Shown here: positions 6,448 through 13,328 of the stretch, in pieces
How the letters are laid out: every line of letters starts with the position of its first letter
Position numbering within the stretch: the stretch's first letter is position 1
IMG/VR virus record: IMGVR_UViG_3300035156_000204
Location: 1-40,854 of that record
Direction: 5' to 3' (one strand)
Source: a virus
Length of the DNA stretch: 40,854 nucleotides
The notes under the pieces: model-generated
Seen by the model: only the letters and a program-made list of their open reading frames with translations
Database searches by the model: none
What the model was told of the DNA's origin: nothing
Program-made: the position numbers and the translations under genes

Positions 6448-7028
6448 GCAACTCCAAACCAATCATCACGATGGACGGCGTTGTCCTCGACGTCGACCAC
6501 TACAAGAAATATGCCGACGGCCCGCTGCTGCTCAAGTGCTTTGAGGTCATCGACGAAGCCATCGATGCGGTGGAAGAGGGCGCAAAGATCGAGCTTCACG
6601 ATGACACATACATCGGTTTAATCGCGGCGTACTGGGCGCTGACGGCGTTATTCGAGCGCCATACAGGAGCTGTGGCCAAAGAGGTGTCCGACAAGCGCAC
6701 TGAAAACCTGCGCGCGCGACTGTTCGGCGGTGACCCGGGGCCCACGCAGCTTCCCGCCAGCAAGCCGTTGGAACAGCCTGTGATTCTCAGTGAGGCACGT
6801 CTTGAGCAGGTCGACGACTACACGCTGGCCAGCCTTGCGTTGACCGATTGCGATAATAGCCAAGTGAACTTGCTCGGCGCTGACCACAGCCTGTCGCCTG
6901 AAGACTTCCGCAACACGATCGTACCGATGGCGAACGCCCAAACTGCTCTGCGCTTGCTGTGCCGCCGGTTGCTTGACGACGGCAGCGGTTCTTCTTCGCA
7001 CCTGCCTGCCGGGGAGACTTTGCAATGA
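6444..7028 (+). CDS. early protein of unknown function (194 aa)
   Basis: This starts MSNSKPIITMDGVVLDVDHY, with a helical acidic middle (EVIDEAIDAVEEGAKIEL) and a segment AAYWALTALFERHTGAVAKE. The C-terminal third is predicted helical (PMANAQTALRLLCRRLL). No family recognised. The ATG overlaps the antirepressor stop as ATGA. It lies between the antirepressor and the replication genes. Confidence 0.7.
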   Translation: MSNSKPIITMDGVVLDVDHYKKYADGPLLLKCFEVIDEAIDAVEEGAKIELHDDTYIGLIAAYWALTALFERHTGAVAKEVSDKRTENLRARLFGGDPGPTQLPASKPLEQPVILSEARLEQVDDYTLASLALTDCDNSQVNLLGADHSLSPEDFRNTIVPMANAQTALRLLCRRLLDDGSGSSSHLPAGETLQ

Positions 7029-7252
7029 TCCTGACCAACTTGAACAACCCTGCAGGTCTGCGGCCTCCAGGTAGCGTCGTCGCGGGCCCGTGGCCTAACT
7101 ACACGAACTGTCGTCATCTGCCCGAACGCGAACGCTGGGAGATCTACGGGCTCGCTAAAGCTGGCCGGATGGCGCTGGAAGATCGCGGCATTGTCATGGA
7201 TGAGTCCTACGACGACTTCGTGCGGCGCGTGACGCGGGAGCTCAACATATGA
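7025..7252 (+). CDS. small early protein of unknown function (75 aa)
   Basis: A soluble 75-residue protein with WEIYGLAKAGRMALEDRGIV and a C-terminal helix DDFVRRVTRELN. ATGA overlaps on both sides place it in the early operon directly ahead of the replication gene. Family not recognised. Confidence 0.65.
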   Translation: MILTNLNNPAGLRPPGSVVAGPWPNYTNCRHLPERERWEIYGLAKAGRMALEDRGIVMDESYDDFVRRVTRELNI

Positions 7253-8008
7253 GCATCATCCGAGCCCCTCGCCCCGAGGGTAATTTCTACTTGCTGAACA
7301 AGAGCATCAGCGAAGACCGGCGCCTTAGCTGGGCTGCGCGCGGCGTTCTGGTCTTTCTGCTGGGTAAGCCTGATCACTGGGAGGTCTCTACTCACCATCT
7401 GATCAACCAGACCAAAGATTGTATCGGTAAAGCGGCTGGCCGAGACGCTATACGCGGGTTGATTCGAGAGTTGGAGCAGGCTGGATACCCAAATCACCCT
7501 TGAGCGAGCCGAGGGTGGCGAGTTCGGCGGACGCTCCTACACCGTGTCGGAATCACCGGCGACGGATTATCCGGGCCCGGTCGAACCGTCCCCGGCAAAT
7601 CCCCCCCTAGTAAGGACTGATGTTCAGCAAGGACTGAATGAAGCAGTAAGGACTGAAAAACCTTTGGTCACGAAGGACCCGCTCGAGGGATTTGACCGGT
7701 TCTACAAACTGTATCCCCGCAAGCAGAAACGCCAGGCCGCAGAGCAAGCGTGGAAGAAGCTGGCACCCGACGCAGATGCGCAGCAGAAGATCATCACAGC
7801 GCTGGCCAAGCAGTCCACCAGCATTGACTGGCTCAAAAGTGGGGGGCAGTTCATCCCACATCCGGCCAGTTGGCTGAACGGGAAACGGTGGGAAGACGAA
7901 TTGCTGGCGGCGGCCACCCAATCCAATCACACCGACCTCGACAAAATTGACCATACCGAAGGCCTTATTTTGCAGCCTGACGGTTCGTACCGAGTAGCCA
8001 AGCCATGA
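7249..8008 (+). pseudogene. phage replication protein (O-like), split by a +1 frameshift
   Basis: Two open frames together make one replication protein. The first (7249-7503) encodes the winged-helix start MSIIRAPRPEGNFYLLNKSI ... LSWAARGVLVFLLGKPDHWE and breaks off after LEQAGY. The second frame carries on as TLERAEGGEFGGRSYTVSES, then a Pro-rich linker and a C-terminal domain (FDRFYKLYPRKQKRQAAEQAW ... HPASWLNGKRWEDEL). At the break (about 7486-7496) the sequence GGATACCCAAATCACC has one C too many; with CC the frame would read GYQITLER and give a 252-aa protein. The second half alone could start at 7544. The family initiates replication and feeds the DnaC/DnaB pair encoded next. This may be a real mutation, a recoding site or a sequencing error in a C run. 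Confidence 0.85.
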
Positions 8009-8784
8009 CCGCACCGACCATCTTTAAAACTGAATCTGCCCAGTGCAGCGAGCATGGGCAATACCTTAACCATCTGACGGAGTCGTTTGTCGGTGATCAC
8101 TTCTGGCAAGGCTGCCCTCGGTGCCAGTTCGATGCCGTGCACTCCCCGGATGATGCAACCCACAAGCCAGCCGCCGCAGTACGTGATGCTCGCAAGCTGA
8201 ACGCGGCTCTCATCGCTTCGGATATCCCGCTGCGCTTCCGCAAAGCGACACTGGACAGTTACGAGACCACTGCCAGCCCTGCGCAGCAATCCGTCGCCCT
8301 GCGGCAGTGTCGTGAATACGCGCAAGGCTTCGAAGCCAACTGGAATGTGGGTCGGTCAATGATGCTGCTTGGAGGCCTTGGTACCGGGAAGACTCATTTG
8401 GCCTGCGCCATTGCGCAGCACGTCATTCGCGAATTCCGCGCCGTGGCTCGCTACACCTCAGCGCTGTCGATCATTCGGGACGTGAAGAGCACGTTCGCCA
8501 AGGATGCCGAGCTGACCGAAACCCAGATCTACGAGGGGCTGACGAAGCCCGATCTGCTGATCTTGGACGAGGTCGGGGTGCAAAACGGCAGCGACTTCGA
8601 GCGCCAGGTCTTGTTCGAGACGATCAATGGCCGGTACGAGAGCCTTCAGCCCACCATTGTGATTTCCAATCTGAACATTTTGGCGATTCGTAAATATCTT
8701 GGAGACCGTGTGGTGGACCGACTCAGCGACAACGGTGGTCCTGCAGTGTTGTTCAATTGGGCCTCGGCACGAGGTGACGCATGA
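8005..8784 (+). CDS. dnaC: DnaC-like helicase loader ATPase
   Basis: A 259-residue AAA+ ATPase with Walker A GGLGTGKTH (123-131) and Walker B LLILDEVG (184-191). An N-terminal CxxH...CxxC pattern (C14, H17, C38, C41) suggests a small zinc-binding module, as in many DnaC/IstB-type loaders. The C-terminal part has VISNLN and a DRVVDRL arginine-finger-like segment. It would load the neighbouring DnaB helicase at the phage origin. It overlaps the preceding replication gene and the following dnaB by 4 nt each. Confidence 0.92.
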   Translation: MTAPTIFKTESAQCSEHGQYLNHLTESFVGDHFWQGCPRCQFDAVHSPDDATHKPAAAVRDARKLNAALIASDIPLRFRKATLDSYETTASPAQQSVALRQCREYAQGFEANWNVGRSMMLLGGLGTGKTHLACAIAQHVIREFRAVARYTSALSIIRDVKSTFAKDAELTETQIYEGLTKPDLLILDEVGVQNGSDFERQVLFETINGRYESLQPTIVISNLNILAIRKYLGDRVVDRLSDNGGPAVLFNWASARGDA

Positions 8785-10157
8785 GCCGCGAGCTTTTCAA
8801 CGTAGATGCCGAGCACGGGCTGCTCGGTGCGATCTTTGTCGACCCAACGCTCATTGACGAGGTCCGTTCAAAGGTCGAGATCGCCGACTTCCATGAGATC
8901 GAGAACGCGGCGCTGTACCGGGCCATTTTGGATTGCCACGAGGCGGGCGACCCGGTCGACGTGATCATGGTGGGCGAGCATCACCAGTATCTGCCCGACG
9001 GCACCAGCATGTTGGCCTACGCCGCGACAATCCAGTCGAACGCGCAGGGCACCTCGAGCTGGAAAACTTACGCCCGGGTGATTCGTGAGCGCGCCGTGCT
9101 GCGCAAGGTGGTGGAGACGGCCCACACCATTAGCCAGTCCGCGAATGATGACCTACCCGTAGCCGAGATCATCGCGCGCGGACAGCAGGCTATGGCCGAT
9201 CTGCGTGACCTTGACGATGGCGAGCCGGACTACCACAGGGTCAGCGACATCCTGCCGAGGGTGATCGACACCATCGACTCGAAATTCTCCGGTACGGCGC
9301 CGAAAGGACTTTCGACCGGCATACCAGATCTGGACAAGCTGATCCGAGGCCTGCGCCCCGGCAACATGGTCGTCGTGGCGGGCCTTCCAGCGTCCGGCAA
9401 GACCATCCTCGGCGTCCAGATTGCCCAGTACGCGACTACCCAGCTCGGCGGCGCCGGATTGGTCTTCAGTCTGGAGATGACCAAGGAAGAGCTGGTGACT
9501 CGCAATATCGCCTCGCTGGGCGCGGTGGACCTCACCCGGCTGGATGAAGGCGACTCGCTGAAGGATGAGGACTGGCCGCGCATCACCAGCGCAGTGAGCG
9601 TCCTGCACAAGGCGCGGCTGTACGTTTGCGATCAGGCTGGCATGACCGTCGCGCGCATTCGCTCGATCGCACGCCAGTGCCAGCGGCACGAAGGGCTGGA
9701 CGTGATCGTCGTCGACTACATCACCCTGGTCGCGGGCGAAGGCGGGCAGAACCGCCCGCTGGAGGTCGGGAAGATCTCCACCGCACTGAAGAACCTTGCC
9801 AAGGAGCTGAAGGTGCCGGTGATCGTACTGGCGCAGCTCAACCGCGGCCCCACCAACCGCCCGGATAAGCGACCGCGCCCGAGCGATATTCGCGACAGCG
9901 GCCAGATCGAGCAGGACGCCGACGTCGTCATCCTGGTTCATCGCGATATCGATACCGACGAGGGTGCAAACGGCGTCACGGAGCTGATCGTCGGCAAGTG
10001 CCGACACGGCAAGCCGGGAACTTGCCTGGTGCAGGCGCAGGGGCAGTTCGTGCGGTTCGTGCCGTTCGGTGGGAAGCCGCCAAGCGACGAGGAGGTAGAG
10101 ATGGGGCGAGTATTGAAGTTCACCGGCCGCGCCAACGGGAGGAAAGATCATGAGTAA
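8781..10157 (+). CDS. dnaB: replicative DNA helicase, DnaB family
   Basis: A 458-residue hexameric helicase. The N-terminal domain (1-105) begins NVDAEHGLLGAIFVDP, followed by a linker and the RecA-like ATPase. That domain has GLSTGIPDLDKLIRGLRPG, Walker A GLPASGKT (201-208), SLEMTKEEL with the catalytic Glu (232), Walker B VIVVDYI (308-314) and the DIRDSGQIEQDADVV segment. Length and motif order match bacterial DnaB, so the phage brings its own fork helicase together with the loader. ATGA overlap with dnaC; the next gene starts 8 nt before its end. Confidence 0.95.
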   Translation: MSRELFNVDAEHGLLGAIFVDPTLIDEVRSKVEIADFHEIENAALYRAILDCHEAGDPVDVIMVGEHHQYLPDGTSMLAYAATIQSNAQGTSSWKTYARVIRERAVLRKVVETAHTISQSANDDLPVAEIIARGQQAMADLRDLDDGEPDYHRVSDILPRVIDTIDSKFSGTAPKGLSTGIPDLDKLIRGLRPGNMVVVAGLPASGKTILGVQIAQYATTQLGGAGLVFSLEMTKEELVTRNIASLGAVDLTRLDEGDSLKDEDWPRITSAVSVLHKARLYVCDQAGMTVARIRSIARQCQRHEGLDVIVVDYITLVAGEGGQNRPLEVGKISTALKNLAKELKVPVIVLAQLNRGPTNRPDKRPRPSDIRDSGQIEQDADVVILVHRDIDTDEGANGVTELIVGKCRHGKPGTCLVQAQGQFVRFVPFGGKPPSDEEVEMGRVLKFTGRANGRKDHE

Positions 10158-10437
10158 CGTAACTGCGGCACTGCCGCGCAAGAGCCTTACCTCGGTGGAG
10201 CGCAAGTTCCTGAAGGTGGGGAACCGCATGCTCCTTGAGCAAACCAACGGCCGGATCGCATCTGCAGCCCTGATGGACATCGTGGCGGACTGGCACGGTA
10301 CGCCCGGTCAGATCGGCTTCGAGGCTTATGCAAAAGCCTGGGTGATCGAAGGTAACGCGAAAAACAAACACGCCGACAAGATGCTTCGGGATCTGCTTGG
10401 CCTTGAAACCACTCCCGGCCCGAGGAAAGCGGCATGA
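10150..10437 (+). CDS. small early protein of unknown function (95 aa)
   Basis: A basic, mostly helical protein with SLTSVERKFLKVGNRMLLEQ and ALMDIVADWHGTPGQIGF. It might bind nucleic acid, but no family is recognised. It overlaps dnaB by 8 nt and the Q gene by 4 nt and has GGGAGGAAAG upstream of its ATG, so it is almost certainly translated. Confidence 0.7.
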   Translation: MSNVTAALPRKSLTSVERKFLKVGNRMLLEQTNGRIASAALMDIVADWHGTPGQIGFEAYAKAWVIEGNAKNKHADKMLRDLLGLETTPGPRKAA

Positions 10438-10820
10438 AGAAGCGAACGTACACAGACAAGCCGCTGGGCGATACCGAGTACCTGCTGGAAAACTGGGGCT
10501 CCTGGCGGATGTCCGGCATGGGAGTTCCGCGCTACGTTTCCCCGCTGGCGGCTCTGATGAATCAGTGCTGCCCAGAGCCGAGTGAAACGACTTATGTAAT
10601 TACCGATGAAACGGCAATGCTGGTGGATTCCACTATCGCCAGGCTGATCGCGCGTAACCAGCAGATGGGTGATTTCATCTGGTGGTACTTTGGGTCCAAA
10701 TGGACGATGGTCCGGATTGCTGAGCATCACAAGATGTCGGAGCGATCCGCGCGCGAGGTGATCCGTCAGGGAGTGGCGTGGATTGACGGTGCTTTGGGAG
10801 ATATTTGGGCAGAAGCGTAA
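10434..10820 (+). CDS. Q: antitermination protein Q-like
   Basis: A 128-residue protein starting MKKRTYTDKPLGDTEYLLEN, with the order expected for phage antiterminator Q (Phage_antitermQ type): LLENWGSWRMSGMGVPRYVSP, then TDETAMLVDSTIARL, then a C-terminal HTH (WTMVRIAEHHKMSERSAREV). It is the last early gene, followed by a leader with hairpins and terminators, which is where Q proteins act to let RNA polymerase reach the lysis and head genes. ATGA coupling with the upstream gene. Confidence 0.82.
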   Translation: MKKRTYTDKPLGDTEYLLENWGSWRMSGMGVPRYVSPLAALMNQCCPEPSETTYVITDETAMLVDSTIARLIARNQQMGDFIWWYFGSKWTMVRIAEHHKMSERSAREVIRQGVAWIDGALGDIWAEA

Positions 10821-10839
10821 AAAGTTCTTTCAGGCCCGA

Positions 10840-10869
10840 TAAACACCTGTTTTCATGGCACGGTGTTTA
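10840..10869. repeat. perfect inverted repeat downstream of Q
   Basis: TAAACACC (10840-10847) and GGTGTTTA (10862-10869) are perfect arms separated by 14 bp. A smaller palindrome, GCTGATTCAGC, follows directly at 10870. It has no T run, so it is not a plain terminator. The position between Q and the terminator at 10894 makes it a candidate Q-utilisation or operator site. Confidence 0.5.
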
Positions 10870-10893
10870 GCTGATTCAGCGCGACACGCACTC

Positions 10894-10922
10894 AAAGCCC
10901 GGCCACCGCGTCGGGCTTTCTT
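10894..10922 (+). terminator. rho-independent terminator after Q (late leader terminator)
   Basis: AAAGCCCG (10894-10901) pairs with CGGGCTTT (10912-10919) around a 10-nt loop, followed by CTT. It ends early transcription and is the expected target of Q antitermination. Confidence 0.78.
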
Positions 10923-11001
10923 GCATCTGCGGACCTCTCTATATTTTCATTCTCTTGGTAATCTGAGTTGCGCATTTAGCGCTTACGAGGAGAAACAGTT
11001 T

Positions 11002-11268
11002 GTGAAAAGGCGTTTGAATATCATCCAGGGCTTGCTTCAAGTGGTAGAAAGCGAAGCTGCCAACACCGGCATCAAAAACAAGTCTTTGCTCGCCGCGTTT
11101 CTGGGCACTCAGGCTGGGCAATATGCCCAGGTTGAGGACGTTGATTATGCGCTTTCCCTCTGTTTGGATGAGGGGTATTTGAAACCTGTGAAGTTGACGC
11201 AGAACATGGATCCCGGGGTCCAGCTTACCTGGAAGGGGCACGATTTCATCGATGCCAACAGGGGCTAA
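11002..11268 (+). CDS. DUF2513-like protein
   Basis: An 88-residue protein starting at GTG behind GAGGAGAAACAG. The pattern MKRRLNIIQGLLQVVESE ... VDYALSLCLDEGYLKP ... VQLTWKGHDFIDAN matches DUF2513, a small winged-helix-like family found in phages and bacteria with no established function. A longer open frame from 10855 runs through the terminator and lacks a ribosome binding site, so I rejected it. The gene stands alone between two terminators. Confidence 0.75.
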   Translation: MKRRLNIIQGLLQVVESEAANTGIKNKSLLAAFLGTQAGQYAQVEDVDYALSLCLDEGYLKPVKLTQNMDPGVQLTWKGHDFIDANRG

Positions 11269-11303
11269 GAAATCTAGCTTTATTCTGTTTTTTGTAAATA
11301 TAG

Positions 11304-11335
11304 GCCTCGGCATTCGCCGGGGCTTTTTCGTTTTT
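11304..11335 (+). terminator. rho-independent terminator
   Basis: GCCTCGGC (11304-11311) pairs with GCCGGGGC (11316-11323), with one T-G wobble and loop ATTC, followed by TTTTTCGTTTTT. It ends the DUF2513 transcript ahead of the lysis genes. Confidence 0.85.
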
Positions 11336-11428
11336 CAGCCCCGCCACACCCATCGCTCCAAGCTGGGAGTGCTGCGGGGCTGACTCATTCCCCGATCCCG
11401 AAAGGGCGGATGTCGGACTACGACGAAC

Positions 11429-11746
11429 ATGCCTGAAAAATCACCTGACTTCTGGGCGCAGGTCTGGCTCGTCCTGTCGAATCCGCTCTGGCAAGGAGCG
11501 ATCATGGCCGCAACCATTTCACTATTGCGCGTGCTGTACGAAGGAAAAGAAGCCAACAAGTGGCGCGTCGTGCTCGAGGCGATGATCTGCGGTGCGCTGA
11601 GCCTTTCAGCCAGCAGTGTCATTGAATGGATGGCCTGGCCGTCGAGCCTGTCAGTCGCTGCGGGCGGAACGATCGGGTTCATCGGCGTAACCGCCATACG
11701 CGAACTGATCATCCGGTTCCTCGGACGCAAGGCGGACTCACTATGA
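11429..11746 (+). CDS. holin, lambda family
   Basis: A 105-residue membrane protein with hydrophobic segments at about 20-36, 50-66 and 74-92. The N-terminus MPEKSPDFWAQVWLVLSNPL and the pattern VLEAMICGALSLSASSVIEW ... GGTIGFIGV match the lambda holin family (Phage_holin_3_1) of Pseudomonas phages. It would permeabilise the inner membrane at the time of lysis. It is followed by the spanin pair, but the endolysin is not beside it; the likely one is at 32758. The stop overlaps the Rz start as ATGA. Confidence 0.87.
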   Translation: MPEKSPDFWAQVWLVLSNPLWQGAIMAATISLLRVLYEGKEANKWRVVLEAMICGALSLSASSVIEWMAWPSSLSVAAGGTIGFIGVTAIRELIIRFLGRKADSL

Positions 11747-12174
11747 GCCTCGAACCCGTCGTCGCAGTTGCCAAGGTTGGCTCCACATTGCGAACCATTG
11801 CAGTCGCCATCGTCATTGCCATCGTGATGGGTCTGCTAATCGCCATCCAGCAGATCCGCGTGGTCACGTTGCAGGGCGCCGTCACTGTCGAGGCGAAGGC
11901 CAAGCAGGAAGCCGTCGATGCCAACAATGAAAGCCAGGCCACGATCACTACGCTGCGCGCCGAAGCGAAGCGGAACGCCGATTACACCGCCGACCTGAGC
12001 AAGCGAATCAAAGCCAGCGAAGACAAGGCCAAAAAGGCCAAGAAGGATTTCGATGACCTCAAGCGCAACAGCAAACCTGTTCGTGATTGGGCTGCTCAGC
12101 CTTTGCCTGACGGCCTGCGCGGCAAAGCCGCAAGTGGTGACAAAGACCACGGCAATAAGGCTGGAAGCCCCTGA
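11743..12174 (+). CDS. inner-membrane spanin subunit, Rz-like
   Basis: A 143-residue protein with an N-terminal membrane anchor (about 18-36, TIAVAIVIAIVMGLLIAI), then a long charged coiled-coil region (45-112) in the periplasm, and the sequence VRDWAAQPLPDGLRG typical of LysB/Rz proteins. It would join the Rz1 lipoprotein to fuse inner and outer membranes. The Rz1 gene lies partly inside it in another frame. Confidence 0.85.
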   Translation: MSLEPVVAVAKVGSTLRTIAVAIVIAIVMGLLIAIQQIRVVTLQGAVTVEAKAKQEAVDANNESQATITTLRAEAKRNADYTADLSKRIKASEDKAKKAKKDFDDLKRNSKPVRDWAAQPLPDGLRGKAASGDKDHGNKAGSP

Positions 12175-12322
12175 GCTGATCCCCTGCGAGCGGGTCAACG
12201 CAGACGAAACCGATCTGCGTGACAACGGCGACGTTTGGGAACTGAAGGACCAGGCCATCAAGCTGCTCGACACGTGCGCTGACCAAGTCGACGCGCAGAT
12301 CGTTCGCAGTCAGAGCAAGTAG
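12053..12322 (+). CDS. outer-membrane spanin lipoprotein, Rz1-like
   Basis: An 89-residue lipoprotein with signal peptide FVIGLLSLCLTAC and lipobox LTAC (Cys22). It continues AAKPQVVTKTTAIRLEAPEL, a form common for LysC-type o-spanins. It starts 122 nt before the end of Rz and continues past it, the embedded-overlapping spanin layout. It would be anchored in the outer membrane and bind Rz across the periplasm. Confidence 0.85.
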   Translation: MTSSATANLFVIGLLSLCLTACAAKPQVVTKTTAIRLEAPELIPCERVNADETDLRDNGDVWELKDQAIKLLDTCADQVDAQIVRSQSK

Positions 12323-12354
12323 ACCCCGGACTTGACCGGTACAGGAGAGCAGCA

Positions 12355-12672
12355 GTGCCGAAGCTTACAACCCTCAAGCCGCGTATTCAGACGATGGATA
12401 CCGGCAGGCTGAGCAGCAAACCTGCCGCGCACACTGGTGAAGGTTGGGGCTCGGGTCGAGGCGGCCGAGCTTGGCGCCGGAAGCGCGAGCAGATCCTGCA
12501 CCGTGACCTCTACACCTGCCAGTCCTGCGGTCGCGTAACGCCAGAGCTTGAGGTTGACCACATCATCAACAAGGCGCAGGGCGGCTCAGACGACGATGAC
12601 AACCTGCAAACCCTCTGTGTCCCCTGCCACAAGCTGAAGACTTCCGCCGAGTCGCTGGCAGGTCGCGAATAA
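12355..12672 (+). CDS. HNH endonuclease
   Basis: A 105-residue protein starting at GTG behind AGGAGAG. It has a basic N-terminus and an HNH fold: CQSCGRVTPELEVDHIINKA, then GGSDDDDNLQTLCVPCHKLKT. Two CxxC pairs bind zinc; the DH pair, the Asn of DDDNLQ and the final His give the catalytic motif. HNH proteins beside the small terminase of HK97-type phages are known to help the terminase cut cos DNA, and this one occupies that position. Confidence 0.92.
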   Translation: MPKLTTLKPRIQTMDTGRLSSKPAAHTGEGWGSGRGGRAWRRKREQILHRDLYTCQSCGRVTPELEVDHIINKAQGGSDDDDNLQTLCVPCHKLKTSAESLAGRE

Positions 12673-12833
12673 GCTGAAGCACGTCAGTGGCCCTGTGTGG
12701 CACGCCACTGCCCCGACCTTTCGTCGGCCTTGCACCGTTCTGGTGCCGGGGGGTCGATTAATAGGGTTTCCAGGCCTGCGGACACCGCCCACCCCGCATT
12801 CACAGATTTTTTTCCGCTCAGGATTTTTTGTTA
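12673..12833. other. candidate cos (packaging) region
   Basis: A 161-bp gap between HNH and the small terminase gene, the usual place for cos in HNH-containing HK97-type phages. It holds a hyphenated dyad GCACC-GTTCT-GGTGC (12732-12746) followed by a G run and GGTCGATTAATAGGG. The cut site itself cannot be assigned from sequence. Confidence 0.35.
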
Positions 12834-13328
12834 ATGGCTTTAACACCCAAAAAACGCGCGTTCATCGCTGCGGTGAGGGAAGGTGCGTCCAAAAAAAACG
12901 CAGCCATCGCAGCCGGATGCCCAGCAAAGACGGCTTCTGCGGCGGGTTGCAGGCTTGCGAAAGATCCCGATGTCATCGCCGAGCTGCACAAGCTCAACGC
13001 CCTGCATCCCATTAACACCGATGTTAAAGGTGTTAAAGCTCCACTGCCGGTCAACCCTGACGATGTCGCGACAGAAACTGTGAAGCCCAACGGCTTCGAT
13101 TTGGCTCGCGCGCTGATGCACGCGGATCCGAAAGACTTCCTTCTGGCCGTGATGAACGATTTTGATTCGGAAGCAAAGCTGCGGGTGGACGCCGCGAAGG
13201 CGCTGATGCCGTTCGTGCATGCCCGCAAGGGAGAGAGCGGCAAGAAAGAGTTGGCCAAAGACAAAGCTGCCCAGGTTGCGGCGGGCCGGTTCGGTACCCG
13301 CAAGGGCCCATTGCAGTCTGTTAAATGA
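12834..13328 (+). CDS. terS: terminase small subunit
   Basis: A 164-residue protein beginning MALTPKKRAFIAAVREGASKKNA, the N-terminal HTH (about 5-50) of the Terminase_2 small-subunit family that recognises packaging DNA. A Pro/Val-rich linker and a helical C-terminal half (FDLARALMHADPKDFLLAVM ... AAKALMPFVHARKGE) follow. I chose ATG 12834 over an in-frame TTG two codons upstream; CAGGA lies ahead of it. It overlaps the large subunit by 4 nt. Confidence 0.85.
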   Translation: MALTPKKRAFIAAVREGASKKNAAIAAGCPAKTASAAGCRLAKDPDVIAELHKLNALHPINTDVKGVKAPLPVNPDDVATETVKPNGFDLARALMHADPKDFLLAVMNDFDSEAKLRVDAAKALMPFVHARKGESGKKELAKDKAAQVAAGRFGTRKGPLQSVK

